NCBI GenBank assembly: GCA_014529385.2
Contig: CM043949.1
Location: 141,210,858-141,274,857, forward strand
Length of the DNA stretch: 64,000 nucleotides
Origin: Adiantum capillus-veneris
Lineage: Eukaryota; Streptophyta; Polypodiopsida; Polypodiales; Pteridaceae
Direction of reading: 5' to 3'
Below are positions 1 to 10,300 of the stretch, piece by piece. Each line of letters opens with the position of its first letter. The stretch's first letter is position 1. Under the pieces are notes generated by a model. That model saw nothing but the letters and a program-made list of their open reading frames with translations. It made no database searches and was not told the DNA's origin. A program made the position numbers and the translations under genes.

Positions 1-1
1 C

Positions 2-271
2 TTGCTCGAGCTGCGCATACACAGAGATAGCCTAATGAATGGCGAGGCTAGCCAGTCTCAAAGACGGATCACAGACTTCTTCAAAGCAGACACGGGACAG
101 CCGCAAGAGCCACTCCCACAGCAGAGCTCCCCCTCGTCTCACACCAGAGGCACACTAATCGACCGAGCGATTGAACTGGGGAAATCCAGGCGCCCACGAC
201 TGCGGAGGACTACACAGCATCAACGGAGGCTACGTCAGAAGATTCGGAGCACGCTGGCCAAGCATGCATGA
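2..271 (+). pseudogene. LINE copy A0: C-terminal tail of ORF2 with PIP-box
   Basis: This is the last ~89 codons of a non-LTR retrotransposon ORF2, cut by the window edge. It aligns by eye with the ends of the copies at 32202-33020 (+), 38357-38686 (-) and 45220-45552 (+): a basic segment, then QRRITDFF at 59-82, a variable S/P/Q-rich linker, and a conserved basic end (RAIELGKSRRPRLRR). QxxIxxFF fits the PCNA-interacting PIP-box, and the TD inside it matches the PIP-degron variant. The catalytic domains lie outside the window. The frame opens without an ATG because the coding region continues leftwards. Confidence 0.75.
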
Positions 272-524
272 CGCCCGGTCAGACTACTAACCATGGAGGA
301 AATTGATGAGATTCGCCAACGACCGATGCTAGATCTCTTGTGACTCAGCCCATTTTTGCTTAGTTTTTGCTTAGTTCACATCCACCAGTCTAGGATCCCA
401 TAGTATATATCTTTGTTTTGTACTGTTGTTATTTTGTTACTATGACTTTGTATCAGATCCACCACCTTGTATTTCTGGTCTCATAGGTCACTATGGCCTT
501 TTGAAGACGTTAATATAACATTTC

Positions 525-528
<4 letters not shown>
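272..528 (+). other. 3' UTR of LINE copy A0
   Basis: Non-coding stretch from the ORF2 stop to the (CT)n tract. It closely resembles the 3' UTR of LINE A2 at 33021-33200, including the blocks GACTTTGTATCAGAT and GGTCTCATAGGTCACT, which identifies it as a LINE 3' UTR. Confidence 0.7.
485..499 (+). promoter_or_regulatory. LINE 3'-terminal hairpin, copy 1
   Basis: AGGTCA-CTA-TGGCCT forms a 6-bp stem with a U.G pair at position 4. It is preceded by GTCTCAT and followed by TTTTGAAGACGTTAATA. The element recurs seven times in the window and probably serves as the RNA end recognised by the reverse transcriptase (inference from LINEs known to need a 3' stem-loop). Confidence 0.6.

Positions 529-609
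<81 letters not shown>
529..609. repeat. (CT)n microsatellite, LINE A0 tail
   Basis: About 40 CT units directly after the conserved LINE 3' end. Confidence 0.95.
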
Positions 610-613
<4 letters not shown>

Positions 614-1075
614 ATTAGCATCTCCATTAGATGGATTAGCATTTCATTATCACGGCCCATTAACATTCTTCATGACTAGTTGCATCTCACTAATTAGGCC
701 TTAATCTAGTTGTGTGTGGGCATGTCCTTGGCACACCCAAGAGGCCACTACCCTCCATGGCTAGATAGGTTTGATTAGGGAGAAGATTAGCATCCAATTT
801 TTTGCATTTTTAAGTCACTTTTGTGTCAATTTTCTAGTGATTTGCACCTCCAATTAATCTCTCCATTTTCGCAATTGCCTAACAACATTAACCTCATCTC
901 GAAGTGCTCGACGCAAGCTCTTAGTGGAGCCTTCAAGCTCTGGAAACCGAGCCCGAGAACTCCATTAAAGCTATCCTCAAAATTTCCTAAAAATAGGTGT
1001 GTGTGTGTGAGTTTGTGCCTGTCGAATTGAGCTTAAGAGTTTATTTTCCGGAGCCTTTCCACGACCAAGCTTGTG
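610..1075. other. No recognisable feature
   Basis: Mixed-composition spacer after the LINE tail. No coding segment, LTR or clear repeat is recognised. Confidence 0.5.
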
Positions 1076-1146
1076 GGCTTGGTGGCTAGCTCAAATTAGT
1101 AAAGCCATTCTTGGCTTGTGGGGTCCGGGGTTCAAATTGCCATACC
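1076..1146 (+). other. tRNA-like head, possible SINE / Pol III promoter
   Basis: TGGCTAGCTC at 1082 resembles a Pol III A box and GGGGTTCAAATTGCC at about 1126 resembles a B box. They are about 44 nt apart, as in a tRNA gene. The intervening bases do not fold into an obvious complete tRNA, so a tRNA-derived SINE head is likelier than a functional tRNA. No SINE body or target-site duplication was delimited. Confidence 0.35.
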
Positions 1147-1789
1147 CAAGTTGGGCAAGACGGGTGGACCCGAAAACGGCATTCAAATCAACTTTTTGTG
1201 AAGACCGCGGGTCCGCTGGGGGAGAGTCCCACGCTTGACGCGCTGGCTTATGCGCCTGCCCAAAAGGCGCCTGCCCGTGCTTGCCCGGTAGGTGCCCGGC
1301 CTGCCCGACGTGCCCCCTTGCCCATTGGCACTAGCCCGGCTTCCCGCGCTGCTCCCAGCCTCAAAGCTCCAAGGCAAGTAAATTTTCAAGGCCTTTTAAG
1401 CCCCTGCTCCCACGGAGCAGCAATTCCCAGAGGCTCAAAGCCCCAAGCTTGTTATAAGGCATTGTTCCCACTGTGTGGCCAGGTCTCCCAAGCCTCGAAT
1501 TAATTGGTGCCCCACAAAAGCAACCATTCCCACGGCCTCAAGAGATCACCAAGCAACCACTCAAGACCATCTTCCAAAAGCAACCAAAGGCTTTGATCTC
1601 AACAATTCTTGTCCGAAGAACTTCAAAAAGCTTTTATTTGGCTATCTCAAAACCTGAAGCAATACGGGATCTCCAGTCCAAGGGTAGATTCCAATCATCA
1701 AAGAAGAACTCAAGGCTGTGAAGGGTGACTTCACCTCGAGTGAAGAGGTACTTCACATTTTATTAAAACGATATTAAAATTGAAATCTT
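1147..1789. other. GC-rich spacer, nothing recognised
   Basis: The 1200-1430 part is GC-rich with repeated GCCCG/GCCTG words. Open frames exist on both strands but match no family I recognise and look compositional. Confidence 0.4.
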
Positions 1790-2485
1790 GCAGCCAAGCA
1801 CAACTTCTTGCAATGTATGTAATTGTATTTGTCTACATGGATGACATTATGTGCTTTTGTAATGGGATAGACATTGGCATTGGAGAGTCTCCAAATTGCT
1901 AAAATCCTCCATGTGTGAAAACTTTGTGACAAATTGTATGAGAAACACCGCATGCTTGGGCTCTCAGTGTATAACCAAGATGGAAGAGAGCATTAATTTT
2001 GCATAAACCTTTTCATAGGATATTTTAGCATATTGTTGCATGTCATTATGACGCATGGAATAAAGCCTGATTGTACCACAAAAGGGGGACAGAAGTACTC
2101 GTTCGAGGGGAGGATACAAAGTCAGACCATGAAGCAGTTGAAAGCAACAGCAGAAGCAACAAAGGCAAGAGACCTGACAGAGGATCAGCTCACATAGTAG
2201 AAGACAAAAAGGACGAAGACGATAGCAGCGTTGTCTTTTATGAAGACCCATTTTGAAGATGCAGACTCTCTACTTGTAGGGGAGGACTTTTTTTCTTGTG
2301 TGGATACCAGATTATCATCCTGTGTGGACATCACTATCCTTTGTGGATCTTTTTGTGTGGATTTTACCATCCTGTGTGGACTTTATTTTCCTGTGTGCAT
2401 ATCACCATCCTATGTGGATTTTGTTAGCCTGTGTGGATCATGCATCTTCAGTATCTTGTCTTAGTCCAAACCTCAAGGGGAGGAT
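1790..2485 (+). pseudogene. Decayed LTR-retrotransposon pol/3' region
   Basis: Around 1827 the translation VFVYMDDIMCF resembles the RT catalytic YxDD block of LTR retrotransposons. The rest is not readable as pol. The region ends with AAGGGGAGGAT at 2475-2485, which looks like a polypurine tract directly before a TG-starting LTR-like end. Confidence 0.35.
2297..2437. repeat. Degenerate ~19-20 bp minisatellite
   Basis: The core TGTGTGGA (with variants) recurs at 2297, 2321, 2341, 2354, 2373, 2392, 2411 and 2431, mostly 19-24 bp apart with one shorter step. It lies in the 3' non-coding part of a decayed LTR element. Confidence 0.6.
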
Positions 2486-2662
2486 TGTAAAGTGTGAGCT
2501 TTGTCCTAAGGTGTGAGTCAAGGAGAGGAGAGTGGATTTATCCCACATACTGTGGTGCAAGGCTGTAGAGCTACTTAAAGCTCATTTCTTGAATCAATAA
2601 ACAACAACTCATTTTGCACTACATGCTTGTCTATGGTGAGCTTGTGCTAAGCTAAGTCAACA
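2486..2662 (+). repeat. Candidate LTR (copia-type)
   Basis: Starts TGTAAAGTGTG right after a purine tract, contains CAATAAACAA as a possible polyadenylation signal, and ends near TCAACA. The inverted LINE segment begins shortly after. No partner LTR is visible, so the boundaries are approximate. Confidence 0.35.
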
Positions 2663-2679
2663 CTCACGATTGTGTTTAT

Positions 2680-4225
2680 GGGGGGGTCGGGAAGGGGGGG
2701 CTGCTCAGGAACTGTGTACAAAGATGATGCATACTGGCCCCACGCCTCTGTAGAAGTAATGGCAGGGGGAGGGGAGTGCTCATGAAAGAACCTCCATGCC
2801 TCACGTGAGTCCTGACTCAAGAATATCTGGTATAGATCCTGCTCTAGGCGAGCCAAAAAAGCCCTCTTCTTCCGCCGCACTAGGCGTCGGAAGTCAATCT
2901 GTGACTGCCTGTGAGTGATGTCCCCCAAAAGCACCTCCTTCTGAAGTCTAGCTCTAGTGTCCCAGCATTCCTCATCATACCAGCTATTCTAGGGCATGCT
3001 TCCCGAACGGCTTCTCTGCTCAGGTTGGGTATGTGGGTATGCCTCTGTTGCTGCATCATGTAGTGTATGTGTCAGTATAGTAGTAAGCTCCTCCAGAGGT
3101 CGCCCTGGATCCTCTGTGCACAGGCGTCTGTAGATCCCATCTATGTATACAGAGTCCGTCTCCCGTGTAAAGGTGTAGCGAGTAGGGGCTGCTGCCCGTC
3201 GCCTGTGTGCTACACTAAACTGAAAAGAAATGGTCAGCGACACAAGAGCATGATCCACTGCCACACCAACAGGTCTGGGTCCAACCGTAAGGTCCTGGAT
3301 ACTAGAGATGAGGCTCGGCTGTGCCATGACATAATCCACTGTGCTGGCTCCATGTCTGTGTGGAAAGCACGTAAAAACCCCAGCAGCGGGAAATCTCTGT
3401 AGGCCATTCAAGATGACCAATCCATGTGCAGTCCCCATGTCTATCACGTGTCGTCCATACTCTCTGTGTTCTCCATCCTGTGATAGTCTGGATAGGCCCG
3501 TCTCTGCAACATCCAACTCTCTCAGCATCTCCTCTGAAGTATCATAAAATAATATCTGATGATGGGCAGTCCTAGCATCGAAATCCCCTAGAATGATGAT
3601 GTCACCATCTCTAGAGAACTCCCATATGTCATCATCCAGAATAGAGAAGGGGGACTGTCCTCTGGGTGGTGCATACACTGACGTACTCGGGGGAAAGTAG
3701 CAAATAGCAATGTAAAGATATCTGCTTGTCTCCGCTCTCAATCTCACCCACATGTACCTAGCTTGCTCATCCCTGCGGGCTATATGTATCAATGGCTACA
3801 ACTCCTCCCTGAATACACTGCCACTCCTCCTGAGCCCCGCCCTCTGTGCTCTGATCGTGTCTCCTGTCTACAAGCTGTCTCCCATCTATATCCATTAATA
3901 TGAGGCATAGATTGCCCCGGTGCCTGATGTGTCTCAAAGTAGAAGACGATGTCTCTTCCCGTAAAACTATCCTCAAAGGCACCCACATCAAGGCGCATAG
4001 ATCCATGCCATTCCAGGTGGCAACTTTGAGTGTGGTCCCATAGGTCTCGCACCGTCATGTGGAGCGCCGCTCTATATTCACCACTCGGCCATCTCTGTAG
4101 AAGGCCGTCTTTCCCTTCTCCCTTGCCGCTTGAATCTCTGGCATTACCTCTCTCATATGCGCCAGCAGTGTGAGAGTGAGGTCATCTCCAAGGAATATGC
4201 CCGTTTTCTTTAGTGTAGGGGCATT
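2680..4225 (-). pseudogene. LINE copy A1, inverted 5' segment (ORF1 end, EN, start of RT region)
   Basis: Read on the minus strand this is family-A LINE sequence in order: the end of ORF1 (about 4225-4055, PTLKKTGIFLGDD then FYRDGRVV), the AP-like endonuclease (4058-2989; FETHQAPG, GDF-AR, STVDYVM and AVDHAL match the EN metal-site and catalytic blocks), and the linker before the RT (2934-2680). A frameshift lies near the EN start. ORF1 ends in an ATGA overlap at 4058-4055, as in copy A2. The segment stops at PDP, just short of where the plus-strand half begins in the element. This is the inverted 5' half of a twin-primed insertion. Confidence 0.85.
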
Positions 4226-6318
4226 GACAGGATGAGGACTGGGAGAGCATATGATCATGATGGCCTAGTGGCTGAGCATTTCACGCATGCCAGAGATTTA
4301 CTAGCAGAGCTTCTAGCGGTTATGTTTAACCGTGCCATGTGTGAGGGCTTGCCTGATACTTGGAGCCTATCTACTATTGTACCCATCTTCAAGTCGAGAG
4401 ACCCCATGGAGACTGGGCTATCATGATTGGACACACATTGGCACGGTTGTACGCATCTATTCTTGAGCAGCAGCTGAGTAGATGGGCAGAGAGGGAGGGG
4501 ATACGCGCAGCCAGGCAGGCAGGTTTCAGGAGGGGTTCTTCTACTCTAGACCATATCTTGACACTCAGAGCCATCATTGAGGAGAGCAGAGCGCATGGGA
4601 GACGGATCTATTGTAGCTTTGTGGATTTCCGCAAAGCATTTGACACAGTGCCCAGAGCTAGATTGATGCGCAGATTACAGCAGATGGGAGTACCCAAAGA
4701 GCTCATTTGGGGGGTCATGGCATTATACAGGTCAGTAGTGGGGCATGTACGCACCCCGGAGGGTCTATCCACACTGGTTTACTCCACTATTGGGGTGAAG
4801 CAGGGCTGCCCGCTCTCTCCTACTCTATCTGGTATGTATGTAGATGAGGTTTCTGACTACATTGAGAGAGATGGTGATAGAGGTGCACAGCTGGTAGGGA
4901 CATGGATTCCACTATTGTTATATGCTGATGATATTGTGTTGATCTCCAACTCTCCGGAGGGGATGCAACGTCACTTGGATGCTTTGCATAGGTTTGCCCA
5001 GGAAAGTGGTTTGTCCGTCAACCTTGGTAAAACCAAGGTCATGGTATTTAATACCACCCCACAGTGGATTCGGAGATCAGCGCCTGGCTTCACATACAGC
5101 CAGGAGAAGGTGGAGTATACAGATGCTTACACTTACCTTGGAGTGGTTTTTAGTGGGCCAGCATTTTCATTAAGGAGGGCAGCAGAGACTAGATTGACCA
5201 GAGCCCATGCAGCATTGGGTAGATTGGAAAGGATGTGTTCACAGGTTCACTTTCAGGAGCCTCGGACGAAGCTCTGGCTCTTTGACACTCTGGTGGCTTC
5301 TGCATTGCTTTATGGAGCTGAGATTTGGGGCATAGTAACAAGGAATGACCGTTTTCAGGTCTCCGTTCCCCGTTTCCATTCTAAGTTCCCGTTCCGAATC
5401 CCCGTTCCGCGTTTCAAATGTGAGTACTCGTAACAGGGAATGGTGTTTTATGGCAGTTGCCGTTCTGCATTCCTCGTTCCGGTTTCCCATTCCTGGTAAC
5501 TATGATTTGGGGACCTTCACTGGATCATCATGGGAGGACGGGCCGCAGGGATGGATGGGGGGACATGGAGAAGCCTCTAGTCTCTATGATCTCGCGGCTC
5601 ATTAGAGCCAAGGCTTCAATACCACATGCTATTGTACGAGCAGAGCTAGCTGCCCCCCCACTGGTGGTTGAGGCGCTCACGAGATCTGTCTCCTTCATGC
5701 ACCGCATATGGGAACTTCCCATAGACAGATATGCACGCCTTGCACTTGAGTCCTCTTGACAGTTAGCCATGCAAGGAGATACAGCATGCTGGTACGGGGA
5801 GATGACATCATGGTTTCAGATGCATGGGTTCAGCATAAACAAATTGCCCCCCTTCTAGTACTCACTGGATGCGCCCTCTCTGACTCTTACACAGTCCGAG
5901 GTAACCAGACTCATTCGCCAAGATTTGACTCAGCTAGACACCAAGAGGACATGGATACAACCAGCACAAGAGCTAGGCACGAAGAAGGCTTTCTACAGAG
6001 AGCATCTCATCCAGCTTACGGAGGATGGTTTTGTGACGAGGCCCAGCTACATGGACACCCACTTGTCTCATGGAATACGATGTGCTATTGGCCAGATTCG
6101 CACATCTTCACACCAGCTGCAGATCGAGACCGGGAGATACAACGGAATACCAGCAGAGGCTAGGACATGCCCCCTGTGTGACATCGAGCCTGAGACAGAG
6201 TTGCACTACACATGCCACTGCCCCGTCTACTACGAGATACGAGACCGCTTCCATTGCTTGTTCAGAGAGGGCTTTGGACCTTTCGCTAGAGTCATGCGGT
6301 ACAAGGATCAGAGATGCC
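4226..6318 (+). pseudogene. LINE copy A1, sense 3' segment (RT to zinc knuckle)
   Basis: The plus-strand half of the same insertion. It starts at MRTGRAYDHD, inside the RT region, and carries SFVDFRKAFDTVP (motif A), QGCPLSPTLS (motif B) and LLYADDIVL (motif C, ~4915-4941). It is broken at 5331-5504 by a MITE, then continues with the post-RT region (5505-6160) and a CPLC...HYTCHC zinc knuckle (~6169-6222). Frameshifts separate the 4232, 4360, 5457 and 5925 segments. It ends abruptly at a copia LTR at 6319, so the PIP-box tail and the 3' UTR are missing. Non-functional. Confidence 0.88.
5331..5504 (+). mobile_element. hAT-like MITE, 174 bp, 8-bp TSD
   Basis: The insert interrupts LINE A1 between the codons for GAEIWG and WGPS. 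It is flanked by ATTTGGGG at 5323-5330 and 5505-5512, an exact 8-bp duplication. Its ends are imperfect inverted repeats: CATAGTAACAAGGAATG on the left, and CATAGTTACCAGGAATG when the right end is reverse-complemented. Both internal arms are rich in CGTTCC/CCGTTTCC words. The size, 8-bp TSD and lack of coding capacity fit a non-autonomous hAT transposon; the superfamily is inferred from TSD length. Confidence 0.85.
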
Positions 6319-6598
6319 TGTTAGGGAATAAAGGCCTAAGTGCCTTGTATTTACTAACTTATAAGTTAAAAGACTTATAAGTGAGGGGGCCCAAGTGTGA
6401 ATGGCCCCCTAGTCACTTACTCATATACTCAAAAATGAAGCCCAAAATGAATAGCGTGGTTTTTTCCCAGATTTCAACGAGCTCTCTCTCTCTCTCACGC
6501 CTTTCTCTGCGTGTGCTTCTACAGCGCCTCTCTCTCCTTCCCCTTCACTCTCATTGCATAGGACAGCAAGTAGGCTCTCTCTCCTGCTCCCCCACACA
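6319..6598 (+). repeat. Copia 5' LTR, 280 bp
   Basis: It starts TGTTAGGGAATAAAGG exactly where LINE A1 homology stops and ends CACACA immediately before a primer-binding site. It contains CT-rich stretches near 6480-6540. No matching 3' LTR is seen, so the element is truncated. Confidence 0.75.
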
Positions 6599-6610
6599 TG
6601 GTATCAGAGC
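6599..6610 (+). other. Primer-binding site (initiator tRNA-Met)
   Basis: TGGTATCAGAGC matches the complement of the plant initiator tRNA-Met 3' end and directly follows the LTR. Confidence 0.85.
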
Positions 6611-7145
6611 TTTAGAGTTTCCAAGAGAGCCATCTTCGCAACACAGATCAGAATTCTGTTTTTGCTCGCTGCGGGAAGGATATTCAACCGTTTTCGATCA
6701 ACTCTGTCGCGAAGGGATCCTCTCACCGTGTAGAATCGACCTCCGGTGACAGTTTCCCCAAAATTAGGGTTTCAAAAACTGGCGAACAGCAGCCTATTTC
6801 TGCTGAAATTGACCAATTTCGGGGTCAATTTGATGCAATTTCATTAGGGCAAGTCTCACAGGTCAATCTTACAGGTGTTTCCACCAACGAGGTTCTGAAA
6901 ATTCAGCAAACAGGTGTTTACAGGTCTGATTTTTGCCCTAAAACAGGGAATTTCAGCAAGCAAATGATGTAACACCTTGTGGAACCTTGGTAAGGGTTTG
7001 GCAGTGAATGTACGCCGTTTTGGGGTGATTTCGCGTGAATTTGTTCGCTGTTTTTCTGTAACAGCAAGCTGTTTTTGCCCATTGCGCACATTTGGGCGTG
7101 TTTAGGTCGGCAAAACAGGGTCTCCAGTGTTTGCAATCACTCAGA

Positions 7146-7330
7146 ATGGCTTCTAGCAGTGAAAGTGGCAATTTGTTGCACATTCGCAAGCTTGAAGGTG
7201 CCCATAACTTTGCTATATGGAAGAAGCAATGTTATAATGTGATGTTGCAGAAGAAACAGCGAAACCTATTAAGTTACAGGGTGTGAAACCGGTTGTGAGT
7301 AATCCGGACAGCAAAGCTGAATCCATCACC
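7146..7330 (+). pseudogene. Truncated copia gag
   Basis: It begins ATGGCTTCTAGC after a ~535-nt leader. The product reads HIRKLEGAHNFAIWKKQ, the N-terminal gag motif of Ty1/copia elements (compare YNIKKLDGTNFPLWKKQ at 58.2 kb). A one-base shift near 7262 changes frame; the homologous PIKLQGVKPVVSN follows in the other frame, then the similarity is lost. No pol follows. The element is a 5' stub: LTR, PBS, leader and ~60 codons of gag. Confidence 0.75.
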
Positions 7331-10300
7331 CTCCCGGGCGGAGCCATACATAGAACTTTCAGATGGGCTGGATAAACTGTGTTGGGTTGCGATTGTTGTT
7401 GTGAGCACTTACATCTTTCGAAATCAACGATTCCTTGATTTGTTAACAATTTTGCCTCTGATATTTGTGTGATCATGTTGCAGGCCTCGCCATGAAGCTT
7501 TTGATAGTAAGCTTTTACACTGATTGTTGTAAAGTCTTTCAATCTTGTTTTTCTTTTGTATGGTCGCCAATGTTTGTTTTCGTTGTTGCAGGCCTTCTCC
7601 AAAAACCATTTGTGCTTTTCTTGGCCTCGAAGAATCGTGCATGCATATATGTGGGTAGTAAGCTTTTGCAAATGTAGATAGGTGCCTAAATCAGAAAGTA
7701 TTAATTTTTTGTGCCACAACAAGGGTGTAGTCTTTTATATGATGAATTTTTTTAAGCTCTAAATAGTAAATCTTTCAAGCTTGAAAAGAGGCCACTTGCT
7801 TTGACACCTACATGAATAAGCAGGAAGTTGCCTTATTCTTTGAGATGTACACTAAGGTGTGCATAGACTTCACCTTGATAAAAGCATCAGCTGATTTGTA
7901 CAAAAAGTTCTGTGACAAATGCAAGATTGATGAGTTTAAATCACGCATCAGTTCATTTACTTTGAGTGTTTATGGGAGCCTCGACCAGTTTTTGCTTCAC
8001 AAGATGAAAGCCCTTCACTTCTGGCAAAAAACATTCCATGAACAAAAAGTATAATAGCGTTTTGTCTTTTGATCCCTCAGAAGGCCCACAGCGCTTTAGC
8101 CGCGGCCCCGGTGTGTGGTGCAGGCTGAATAAGTGCTCTCAGAGTCTGCGAGTCACATAACTCTTTCACTTACAGGTCTATCAAAGTTTTTTATTCATTG
8201 CTTTTGTAAACTTCATCACAAACAATGTGGCCAACATGTTTGTTGGGGAAAATGTTGACCAGTATAAATTTGAAATACGTCATTGAGAAAGAGTTAAAGT
8301 AATTGCAGCTCATGTATGGGTTTGTGTAGGAAGGTATGCGGTAAAGGACTACCGTATGTGCGCACTGTGTTTACATGGGGGCTACCTAATTTTGAGACCA
8401 TTTTTGAACATAAATTATGTGAGTGGGGATTAACAAGAAGCTCTTTAAAAGTCTTATCTGTTATACATGAAGCTTAAAATATACAAAAAATGCCTAGTTT
8501 TCATGCTCTTCCATATTTGAAACAGAGGAGGAATGTCGAAAGCGAGCAAATTTTGGGAATTTGTTTTATTGTAAAGCTATGATTTAAGTGAATCTATGGA
8601 TTTAAAACCGAAGAAGCCGTGAATTAAAACAAAGAAAAGGCATCTTGTTTGATAGTTATCATGCATAACTCACCAACATCATAGAATTCTTGGCGTAATA
8701 CGGTTGTGCTCGTTGCTCACAAAAACTCAATAATTATGCCAATGACTCTCAAGCAAAAATATATATTTATTCACTACCTGCATAGTGCAAAGACACTCTA
8801 AAGAGAAGAAAACGTTGAAGGAAAAATAGAGGAGAACAAAAACACATGTACAATGTGTACTCAACCACCTCTCTTTATATGGATTCAAAAAGTCTTTTGA
8901 TTTTCCACTTTCATGTGTCTTTTCATTTTCTTGACTCACCTTCACTTATGCACTTAAGATGTTTTGAAAAGATTTATATTTTTTCGAGATTGGGGGGTCT
9001 TAGTGATTGCAAAAAAAAGGATGATATTTTAATGTCAAATTTTGGTTATGTAATAAAACCTCTTGCTTATCTTTGTGGCAAGTGTGCGCGTGTGCATCCA
9101 TGCATGCGCTCATAATCCAACATTATACATTCTCTACGTGCAAATAGATTGCATGACATTTTAAAGAAAGATTAACGAAAATTTGCATCAAAATTTTGTT
9201 TTTTTAAAGTCACTAATTGTTAGGTTTATGGTCCTTAATGTTGGAAACCTTAGGCACAATTCTAAGGGGATATTCTTTATGGGTTTAACTCTTTATCATA
9301 CATGCTAAAATCAAAAGTCTAAGAGGCCATCGTGAGATAATGTTAGAAATACTTTTTTAAATGCATATAATATTATTTGGTTAGAAATAGTTTTTGCGTA
9401 TATTTTTATACAAAAACTTTCAAAGCAACAAAACCATAGCAAAACTCATACTTTGAATAAAAATTGTTGTTTATACTTTTGTTACAATGAGAGAATAACA
9501 CCTATTACAAACTTTTGTTACAATGAGAGAATAACACCTATTTTTCTTGAAGCTTGTCATTTGGAAATGCTTGAAAGCGTTTTTTAAATCATTAAGTTTC
9601 TCCTTGCCTTTGTTTTTCATGGTAGTATTGCTAAGTTCGATTAAATTTGGTGTGTTTGTTTCATACTTTTCAAGAAATATGAGTAATAGAGATAAAAATA
9701 GAACCTTAAAAAAACCTACTTGATCATCTATATAAAATATGCTTTCGTTCACTTGATCTTTTGGAAGACCATTCCCATCATGAGAGTCAATGCCATTTAC
9801 AAAACTAGAAGCCCTTTAGGAAAATTATGACCATAAGTAGACAATTGATATAAGTATGAATATATGACTTTTTAATGGAAAAAAATATTATGTTTTTTCT
9901 TCATTTTGAGCATGGAGAGCATGTCTTCATATGCGACTTGAATGGAACATTTTTTTTTTTTGGTGAATTGAGATCTTTTGAGATCTTAACTTGAGATAAA
10001 TAAAAGTCTCCTCCATGGGTAGCATCATATAGACAGGCCATGCAATATAAAAGTGCATGGTCTATCCACGTGATACTAGCTATGGGACATTCCTCGCATA
10101 ATTTAGGATAACATGAAATGAAGTGTGAAGTGTTGAAATGGAGTTTCCACAACATGAATGTGTGGTCAATGATATGTGTTCTTTTTTGGGGGGGGGGACG
10201 GGAATGATTGTAATTTCTCCATCACAAGTAGTGCATATAACGCATTGTCTTCATTTCTAATATTAAGTTGGATATTTAGACAATGACTTGATCTAAATCT

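Noticed and set aside
1078-1146. Functional tRNA gene
   Set aside because: A and B box words are present but acceptor and anticodon stems do not form clearly.
1111-1503. 130-codon frame in GC-rich sequence
   Set aside because: It has no recognisable domain and repetitive A/P/R composition, with an opposing open frame in the same place; likely compositional.
2989-4258. Independent minus-strand LINE next to a plus-strand LINE at 2.7-6.3 kb
   Set aside because: The two halves are complementary parts of one element with a single junction and almost no overlap, as expected for twin priming.
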